Both the position numbers and the translations under genes were made by a program. From assembly GCA_030068145.1 (NCBI GenBank), contig JAPJBO010000087.1:356300-420299 (forward strand): 64,000 nt of DNA. Reading direction: 5' to 3'. This stretch comes from Diplonema papillatum (taxonomy: Eukaryota > Euglenozoa > Diplonemea > Diplonemida > Diplonemidae). A model generated the notes under the pieces. The model made no database searches. It was not told where the DNA came from and saw only the letters and a list, made by a program, of their open reading frames with translations. Below are positions 52,334 through 61,500 of this stretch, piece by piece (position 1 is the first letter of the stretch; every line of letters starts with the position of its first letter).

Positions 52334-52658
52334 CCGCAAGTGTCGCGAAACCCAAGCACTACTCTACGAGAAAATACATAAAAACGCGGACAACAGACCG
52401 GTACGGGCTACAAGGCAACCCCTGCTCAACTTGTAGAACGTGGGGGGCCCAAGATTACACTCCACGAAGGAATGTACTTGGTGACGGTCACAAACAGTCC
52501 CGGATATGGCTAGCCATAACCCATAACGAAAGCATGCACTAAATATACAATCCGTAACCATAAAGCCCTTTCTTGCTCTAAGAGAACCCATTCATGAACG
52601 GTCACACGGAGACCCTAAAACCCCGGTATTTCAAGCGAACTTTTAACTCTGAAAAAGT
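52334..52658 (+). repeat. RepF copy 4, long form
   Basis: Nearly identical to copy 3 at 40860 over its whole length. Confidence 0.8.
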
Positions 52659-52732
52659 GCGAGGAATTCCTCAAAAGAAAAAAGAGGCTCGAAAAAAGAG
52701 GGTGAGGAATTCCTTCATGAGGAATTCCTCAC
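52659..52732. repeat. Cluster of GAGGAATTCCTC palindromes
   Basis: Three GAGGAATTCC sites. 52702-52714 and 52720-52732 form a perfect 13-bp inverted repeat around TCATG. A further GGAATTCCTCACC lies at 53234. Confidence 0.75.
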
Positions 52733-53570
52733 CTTTTTCCCGTTGGTGGTATCGTGTAGCCAAAGCACTGCATCACAGTCTACTCTCTGCTGGGCGTGGG
52801 CTGGCGGGCAGAAGTCTGGGGCTGCCACAGGGGCTGGAGCCGAGAAAGAGAGTCGAGGCTCAGAAGCAGCCCAGATTTCTTGACAGATTCTCTCCGAGTC
52901 GGCACAAGTGCCTTTGATCTCTGGTCTGCGTCTACTCTTGCCAATGATTTACCACGAGTGGTGGTTGAATTTGAAATGGGCTGTCGCCTACAGGAATGTG
53001 CAGTGTTTATTGCGACAAACAGACTGAGAAGTGCAAACTTTCTCCACCTGTACCGTACCGTTCGCCGGGGGGCAGAGCCCCCCGGACCCCCCCTGGAGAA
53101 AAGCTTCTCGGTCCCAGAGCGGCAAAAGAAAGTTGGTCGGGAAACCGAGGCAAAAACGAAGCTAATAACCTGCACAACACGGGGGGGAAATTTGGGGGGG
53201 CACAAAAATAAAAACAAGCCCAAAACAGGTTTTGGAATTCCTCACCAAAAGTGAGGTTAGCAGGAGCACTGGTTGTCAACAGGAAAAAAAAAAAAGAAGC
53301 ACAACACTCGGCGATGTCTAAAACGAAAAAGAGAGAAAAAGGAAAAAATTGAAAGAAGCGGTTCAAACAACCCAAACTAGCTTGTCGGGAGAGAAACCCC
53401 AGCCATGAGGAGCTACAAGGCGGTTCCCTCCCTTGTTTATCACGTTCAGTTCAAGAAACATGACGGTGTCGTGTGAGTTTTGTAAAGGAGCGCGCGTGTA
53501 GAGGGAACAGAGAGAACACTGCAGCACCGCCGCACACGTGAAGCTTGGCTCCCGCGTAGCTCGGCACGCG
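52733..53570. other. Spacer with a G/C hairpin
   Basis: GGGGGGCAGAGCCCCCC (53070-53086) is a tight hairpin. GGAGCACTGGTTGTCAACAG near 53264 is an inverse of 52110-52130, so bases 52110-53283 may be bounded by weak inverted repeats. No gene. Confidence 0.5.
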
Positions 53571-53575
53571 TGTAC

Positions 53576-53785
53576 GCTGCCACAAGCCAGTTATCCCTGT
53601 GGTAATTTTTCTGTCACCTCCGGCTCATCCCTTAAACATGAAGCGAGACCAAAGGATCGTTAGGCCATGCTTTGACACCGAGGATCGGTACTGAAGATCG
53701 TGTATCGAGCAAACTTTTACCCTTATGCTCTACGCGAGATTTCTGTTCCCGCTGAGCTTGCCTTAGGACACCTGCCGCAGTACCA
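53576..53785 (-). rRNA. Fragment of the LSU (28S) rRNA 3' half
   Basis: Antisense to LSU rRNA: CACAAGCCAGTTATCCCTGT, GATCGTTAGGCCATGCTTTG, CGAGATTTCTGTTCCCGCTG, CTTAGGACACCTGC. These are highly conserved peptidyl-transferase-region sequences in the normal order. Homology breaks off on both sides. Confidence 0.8.
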
Positions 53786-54597
53786 AGCTGCTGCGCCTTC
53801 TAGTAGTCAAGCCGGCTGGCTTGTCGCTGCAGCCCAGCACCTTTTAACAATGCCGTGTGTCCGGGGGTTGGCAGGGTTCAAGTTACCGTCCAGCCTCTAA
53901 TTTATAGTTGGCCAATAATATGCGTGGTTTCTATCGGCCGCTTATTATTCTCGGCACCACTCTTTTGTGGATCAATGAATTCATTTCTTTTTTTCGAGAC
54001 ATTGCAATGTGTCCCAAAAATGTAAGCCTGAGCATTGAGCGAACTAACACCAAACTGAAGATTCATGTCACTGTCACAGTTTACATGTCCGTGCTTCACA
54101 TGGAGATCCCTAACTCAAGACATACCAGGTGAAAAGGAAGAAGAACAACCTGAAGAGAGGCCTGGAACTCGGCCTGCTCAAAAAAAAAAATTTAGCGGCG
54201 CCGCAGGCCCACAGTACGGTGCAGTGTGTGGCGCGCCTCTGTTTTACAGGCCTTTGTTTTATGTAATCATTTAATTTAGGAATCGTTGATCATTTTCTTT
54301 CAAATTTCCCAATTATTTATAAATTAAAAACTGCATAAATTAGGAGCCAGACGGTACCACAGATGGCCCGGTTGTGAGTCGTTGTTGGGAGTCGTTTGCC
54401 GCGCGCGCTCAATCTGCATTCTAGCTCCACGGTCCGCGTGCCGGTCTACGCTGTGATCCCCGTGCAGGCGGTGCGCTCAAGCTACGCCTCGTCACGGCAG
54501 ACCGGTAAGTGAAACCGTGCACCATTTCTTCCGCGTTTCAAAGTCGTCGCGCCTTGTTTTCTCATCCATTCCTGACTGTGTTGGCTGGGGCGCGGGA
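53786..54597. other. Spacer without a recognised gene
   Basis: A-rich around 54180-54350. No gene. Confidence 0.5.
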
Positions 54598-54817
54598 AAA
54601 ATACTCGAGGGGCTGCCTTGTGCTTACTTCGAAGGAGGCTAGACGGGGAGAAACAATACAACTACAAAATGGGTCTTTTTTGTTGAACGCTTACGCCCGT
54701 CACTGAACCCAGATTCACCTGTGTTTCGTGTGGGCTACAGCACATTTACCTCCTTTGATCTTTTGCAACTGGCAGCCTCCTCAAGTATTTCCTACAAAGC
54801 AGGTGCTTATACAAAAA
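54598..54817 (+). mobile_element. RepC copy 5, complete
   Basis: Opposite orientation to the other full copies: AATACTCGAGGGGCTGCC at left, GGTGCTTATACAAAAAAAAAA at right, showing the A-tail directly. Confidence 0.8.
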
Positions 54818-55594
54818 AAAAAGAGGCGGAGAATAGAGTGGGCAAAACGCGCAGTTGCGAGCAGTATTTCTTCGCGGGCTACGAAATCGTCCGGGCACAG
54901 CCCAAGAGAAGAAGTGCGTAGTTTTGTGTGCGAAGACATCATCTGCATTTCAAGCATGAGAACGGGTACCGCCCTCACTGACGAGCTTGCTCGGACGTGC
55001 AGGATTGCCGAAAGGGAATGCGTGAACATTCCGCAACCCGGATGCAGAGATCTGAAGTGGTGACACATTGACGATCCTGTTGACCATGTCGACAGGCCCC
55101 GGATGATGCAGTCGTCTCTTTTTGAAGGAAGGGTTGATCCTGCGTCCCCCGGAGAAATGAAGGGCACAACTGCAAGATGACACGTAAAAGGAAGACATTG
55201 TACCACAATGACACACGTTCTTCCTCTTATTGGCACACCTTCTTACATTTACTTGTCATTTTGGAGCTGTGGCCCTCACTTCTCAAGCTGAAAACGTCTT
55301 CAGGACCACCTTTACACCAGCATTGCCTTGACAAATGGTCAACAACTTACAAGAAACCCCAAAAGGTCAGCAGTGCGGAAAAGTAGGTCACCAGTGCGGA
55401 ACAGTAGGACACCAGTGCGGAAAAGTAGCAAACGAGAGTGCAGAAAAGTCGGGTAGCAGGCGGAAAATGGATATTTTCCCACAATTTAGCCCCTATCTAC
55501 AACTTCGGTTGTCATCGGTCGGCAAGCATGCAAAAACCAGTCGAACAGACCTCTTCGAGCGGGGCGGCGAAAAGAAGAAACAGTACCAGCGAAA
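54818..55594. other. Upstream region of the CAP-H gene
   Basis: A 21-base unit (CACCAGTGCGGAAAAGTAG) is repeated three times at about 55371-55432. No other gene. Confidence 0.5.
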
Positions 55595-58500
55595 ATGAAT
55601 GGCCGCCGCAGCGTCGGCGTGGGGCTGAAGCGGAAGTCCGAAGCGCGCCGGGACAGCGCCAGCAGCAGCTCAGACGACCGCGAGACGGAGGACGAGGAGC
55701 GGAAGCGGAAGAAGGTGGCGCTCGACCGGCAGCGGCGGGTCGAGATGTACGGCGCCACCGCCGGCGGCAGCCGCGCGGGCACCGTCGCAGTCGCCGCCGC
55801 CGCCGCCGCCGGCAGGGTGCCGCAGCAGCTCGGCGCGAAGAAGATCGTCGGCGTCCCCGCGTCGGTCATGGAGGACATCAAGAACTCATGGGCGGGCATC
55901 ATGCAGAAGGCGTCCGAAAACAAAATCAACGCGAAGAACGCGTGGCAAGTCTCGCAGTTCGACTCGCTCCCGGTGCTTGCTCGCGAGCTCGGCCGAGACC
56001 GGGACTTCCACACCAGCGGCGTCACCATCGAAAGCGCAGCCGTCGTCCTCGCCTACAAAGTCGACGCACTTCTCCTCCAAAGCGCGCGGGTCCAGTCAGC
56101 GATCACCCGGGGAACCATCGAAGACGAACCCGCAGCAGACGACGCGAATGCACCGGACGCCGGCGACGGCGCCGGGCGGCAGCAGCGGAAGAGGCGGCAG
56201 GTGAGCAACGCGGTCACCATCGCGGACCCCGCCGACATCAACATCAAGTCCTGCGAAAAACAGTCCGACGTCGACCCTCTCTTCGCCCGCACCTCGTCCC
56301 GGTTCGACCAGGGCGGCGCGTCTGGCCTGCTGCTGCTCAACTGCCCCATCGGTCCGAACATCAACGTCATGCTCGACAGCTCGTCGGCGGACATGCAGCC
56401 ACCCCTGACCGCCGACAAACCCGATGCCCCCATGGCCCCGCGAGACTACGGCGAGGAGGTGGCCTTCAGCGACGAGGAGTCGGAGGGCGGGACGGCCGCG
56501 CGCGACTCCGCAGCAGCAGCAGCAGCAGCAGCCGCCGCCGACGTCGAAGGCGCGGTGCTGCGGCCGCCAGCCGACGGCGGCGCGCCCGCCGCAGGCGACT
56601 TGGCGGACCAGCCCACGAACGCCGAGGAGCTCTTCGCCGCGGCGGTCGAGAACGACGCCTTCGCCGCCCCTGAGTTCGACGGGTATGTCGGTTGTAGTCT
56701 CTTTGGAGTGGCGGGGTTCTTTGGGGAAAACGAGGAAAACCCTTGCGGAAAAAGAGTGCCAACGCTGCCCTTTTCTACGCAGTAGGGTGATTCGTAATAA
56801 CCGAATACATAGTACGGGATAAACAGCCGCTGCTCAACGGCTTGGGTCCGTGTACTTTAAAATTCTCAGTGCTCAACGGCTTTATCACGTAGGCGGCCCT
56901 GAGATTACCCCCAGGTGACCCCACTTTCTATCTTTCACCATACTTCAACTTCGTTTGTGCGTGCCGGTCGTGTCGAACTACCATAACATGCTGCCTGCGC
57001 CTTTTTAGCCTCCAAGGGCAACCTGCAAGATTGTTAGTACTGAGAAGACCTGGTTTACAGGGGCGGCAATGTGCGTTTTTGGGGTGCAAAAACACAGCCT
57101 GTTTCCTGGCAGATTCCCCGAAAAACATGGGATTGCTCGCTAGAGCTAAAATGATAAACTTCTGACCCCACTCAATCTTCGGAATATTACAACAAAGTCT
57201 AAGTACACGTGTTTTGGGGTGCAAAAACACAGCCTCTTTCCTGGGCGCTCCGCAGATTCCCCGAAAAACATGGGATTGCTCGCTAGAGCTAAAATGATAA
57301 ACTTCTGACCCCACTTAATCTTCGGAATATTACAACAAAGTCTAAGTACACGTGTTTTGGGGTGCAAAAACACAGCCTCTTTCCTGGGCGCTCCGCAGAT
57401 TCCCCGAAAATCATGGGATTGCTCGCTAGAGCTAAAATGATAAAACTTCTGACGCCCACTCAATCTTCGGAATACTACAACAAAGTCTAAGTACACGCGT
57501 TTTGGGGTGCAAAAACACAGCCTCTTTCCTGGGCGCTCCGCAGATTCCCGAAAAACATGGGATTGCTCGCTAGAGCTAAAATGATATAACTTCTGACCCC
57601 ACTCAATCTTCGGAATATTACAACAAAGTCTGTCCCGTATTTCCTCGACGAGCCATGTTGGTTAACTCCTTGCTAGCACGAGTCGCTCAGTTTGGGAATG
57701 CTGAGCTAATCGGCAGGTATCCCTCTGCTAAGGCTAAATATCTCCCGGAGGCCGATAGCGAACAAGTACAGTGATGGAAAGATGCAAAGAACTTTGAAAA
57801 GAGGGTTAAAAGTCCCTGAAACCGATGAGTGGTAAGAGTTGGAGATGCGTTCAAATCTTAATCATTGCTCCTTCACTCGGGTTTTATGGTTGAGACGTCT
57901 GGAAGTGCCCGCCGACGAGCAGCTGCGGGCGGTGCTTCCGAACGTGCTGCGGGGGACGATGGTCGACGAGGCGCTGAACCTCGAGGAGGACGAAGAGGCG
58001 GAGGTCCTCGAAATGCACTCGGCCGTGCCGAAGAAGAACGCGCACTGGCAGGGCCCCTTGGACAGCAGATTCCCCGAAAAACATGGGATTGCTCGCTAGA
58101 GCTAAAATGATAAAACTTCTGACCCACAATCTTCGGAATATATACAACAAAGTCTAAGTACACGCGTTTTGGGGTGCAAAAACACATCCTCATTCCCGGC
58201 CGCACCCTGTTTTGACTCCGGCTGGACTCAATTTGTTGGAAGGTCCGAAAACTCACACAACCCTCACAGAGACGACGACGAGCGCCACGAAGATCCAGAC
58301 GCAGACTTTTTCGCGGACGACGGAGGGGAAGCTTTCGGCATGCCCGAGAACTTGGAAAGCGGGTTGCTTCCCGCCGACGCGGCGGCGCCGGAGCCGGTGG
58401 CAGCGAAGACGGCGGCGGAGCGCGCGGAGGAGACGGCGGTGGACCAGCGGCTGCAGCTCCTCGACGAGCTTCCCGCCGACGAGCAGCTGCGGGCGGTGCT

Positions 58501-61500
58501 CCCGAACGTGCTGCGGGGGACGATGGTCGACGAGGCGCTGAACCTCGAGGAGGACGAAGAGGCGGAGGTCCTCGAAATGCACTCGGCCGTGCCGAAGAAG
58601 AACGCGCACTGGCAGGGCCCCTCGGACAGCGCCCGCTGGAAGTCGCAGCCGTGCGGCGGCCCCGCGGCGCCGGCCGCCCGCCGCAAAAAAGCCGTCGCCG
58701 ACCTCATCCAGCTTCCGGGCGTCGGAGATCCCGACGCGAAGGCGGTCCCCCTCACCGACGACGAGCTCGCCGGCCGGCTCGCGCCCGTCGAAGCGCCGGC
58801 GGCCCTCCTCCAGCTCCGCGGCCGCGCGAGGCGGAAGTGGGCGGCCAACCGCAGGCTGCAAGAGCAGGCCGGAGTCGCGCCGACGCAGGTACGTGTCTTT
58901 GTGACTTACGCCCGCCGTAGCAGCACGAAGCACGCTCAATGCTTCACAAGTGCATGCTATTCCATGTGGTTCATGTACTTAAAAGAACTCAATGCCTCAC
59001 AAGTTCATGCTAATCCATGTGGTTCATGTACTTAAAAGAACTCAATGCTTCTCAAGTGCATGGTAATCCATGCGGTTCATGTGCTAATCCATGTGGTTCA
59101 TGTACTTAAAAGAACTCAATGCTTCACAAGTGCATGCTAATCCATGCGGTTCATGTACTTAAAAGAACTCAATGCTTTACAAGTGCATGCTAATCCATGT
59201 GGTTCATGTACTTAAAAGAACTCAATGCCTCAAAAGTGCATGTTAATCCATGTGGTTCATGTACTTAAAAGAACTCAATGCTTCACAAGTGCATGCTAAT
59301 CCATGCGGTTCATGTACTTAAAAGAACTCAATGCTTTACAAGTGCATGCTAATCCATGTGGTTCATGTACTTAAAAGAACTCAATGCTTCTCAAGTGCAT
59401 GGTAATCCATGCGGTTCATGTGCTAATCCATGTGGTTCGTGTACTTAAAAGAACTCAATGCTTCACAAGTGCATGCTAATCCATGCGGTTCATGTACTTA
59501 AAAGAACTCAATGCTTAACAAGTGCATGCTAATCCATGTGGTTCATGTACTTAAAAGAACTCAATGCCTCAAAAGTGCATGTTAATCCATGTGGTTCATG
59601 TCCTTAAAAGAACTCAATGCTTCACAAGTGCATGCTAATCCATGCGGTTCATGTACTTAAAAGAACTCAATGCTTTACAAGTGCATGCTAATCCATGTGG
59701 TTCATGTACTTAAAAGAACTCAATGCTTCTCAAGTGCATGGTAATCCATGCGGTTCATGTGCTAATCCATGTGGTTCATGTACTTAAAAGAACTCAATGC
59801 TTCACAAGTGCATGCTAATCCATGCGCTTCATGTACTTAAAAGAACTCAATGCTTAACAAGTGCATGCTAATCCATGTGGTTCATGTACTTAAAAGAACT
59901 CAATGCCTCAAAAGTGCATGTTAATCCATGTGGTTCATGTCCTTAAAAGAACTCAATGCTTCACAAGTGCATGCTAATCCATGCGGTTCATGTACTTAAA
60001 AGAACTCAATGCTTTACAAGTGCATGCTAATCCATGTGGTTCATGTACTTAAAAGAACTCAATGCTTCTCAAGTGCATGGTAATCCATGCGGTTCATGTG
60101 CTAATCCATGTGGTTCATGTACTTAAAAGAACTCAATGCTTCACAAAATCTGACGTGGGCGGCTTTAGGTTTACATCTGAATGACACCTCAACACAAAAC
60201 AAGTTGCCGACAACTAACAAGTGAAAGATTAAAACAAAACTACGTGAGAGGGACACCCAGAGGGCTAACGAGGCGGCAGGCCACGGAATTCTTTTACTTT
60301 AGAGACCGCGCGAGACAAAAAAGGACGCTGACCGTGGTGTCAGGGCACGGCTTCGCCCACAGCGACACGTCGGTTCCCGCCATGGCGAACAGGCACCTGG
60401 ATTCCGAGCTCACGCACGAAGTGTCGCTGCTCCTCGTCAAGACGACGCCGCCCCGCAGCGCGGTCTTTCCCTTGGTCGACCGGTCGCTCGTCTGCACCTT
60501 CAGCAGCCCGGAGCTCGACAAACGCGAGAACGTCGTCGTCGTCGACTCCGCGCACGTGGTCCCAGTGTATCCGTGTAAACAACTTCCGCCGGTAGAGTAA
60601 ACCGGGGAGGTTGTCGCGTGCGCGTCGCCGACCCGGCACTGCTATTCGGAGCTTGTCACTCACCATCTCCGTAGTTTGATAGACGTGCACACCGCCACCG
60701 CAAGCCTGTGTCTCACCACCCCCTCCGTTCCCTTGTTTGCGTGCGCGGGGCGACGGTTCAAGGCACTCAGACACCCACAGGCCCAAAACCGGGTTTTAGG
60801 CTGAAACCGGCTTTTTTTGCTTGGTCAGACAAAGTGCTAGAGTCCCCCCTGCTGAAACTAGTTGTTTGCTTTGTTCCTCAATACAAAAAAAGTTGTCGAC
60901 AACTAACAAGTAAAAGAAGACCGCTTACTACAAGAAACAGTCTAGAATAAAACAAACCTACGCAGTTCTTCGCTTACACCACCGCGTGTTGTTTTCTCAC
61001 TCAGGACTTTGACCTGTTGTGTTTGTGTGATTTGTCGTGTAGGGGTAGACCCGCGACCTCACGTCCATTCAACACGTTGTTCGGTAGTTACAGCACTTGG
61101 GATCCCTTCTGTTCTTTGTCGGGCAGCATCGTCAAGCATTTCCTTTCAAGCTGGCGCAGGGGACTTTAGAAACCCGGTTTCCCGGTTTCCGATACCGGGT
61201 TTTCATAAGTACGTGCGCTCGGCGAAAGGCCGGCGCGGGGCGAAACTGGAGGCAGCAGGTAAAGTTCGGGAAACTGTAAAATTCGGGCGAGGCAAAGTTC
61301 GGGCGAAGCTAAGTTCGGGAGAAGCTAAGTTCGGGTGAAGCAAAGTTCGGGCTAAGCTAAGTTCTGGTGAAGCTAAGTTCGAGCGAAGCTAAGTTCTGGC
61401 GAAGCTAAGTTCGGGCGAAGCTAAGTTCTGGTGAAGCAAAGTTCGGGCGAAACTAAGTTCTGGCGAAGCTAAGTTCGGGCGAAGCAAAGTTCGGGCGAAG

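Noticed and set aside
55438-56673. A 411-codon Arg-rich frame overlapping CAP-H
   Set aside because: It is the +1 shadow of the GC-rich CAP-H exon; the CAP-H frame carries the family motifs.
58930-60145. A CRISPR array
   Set aside because: There is no alternation of constant repeats and unique spacers. All parts of the 56-base monomer repeat, and the genome is eukaryotic.
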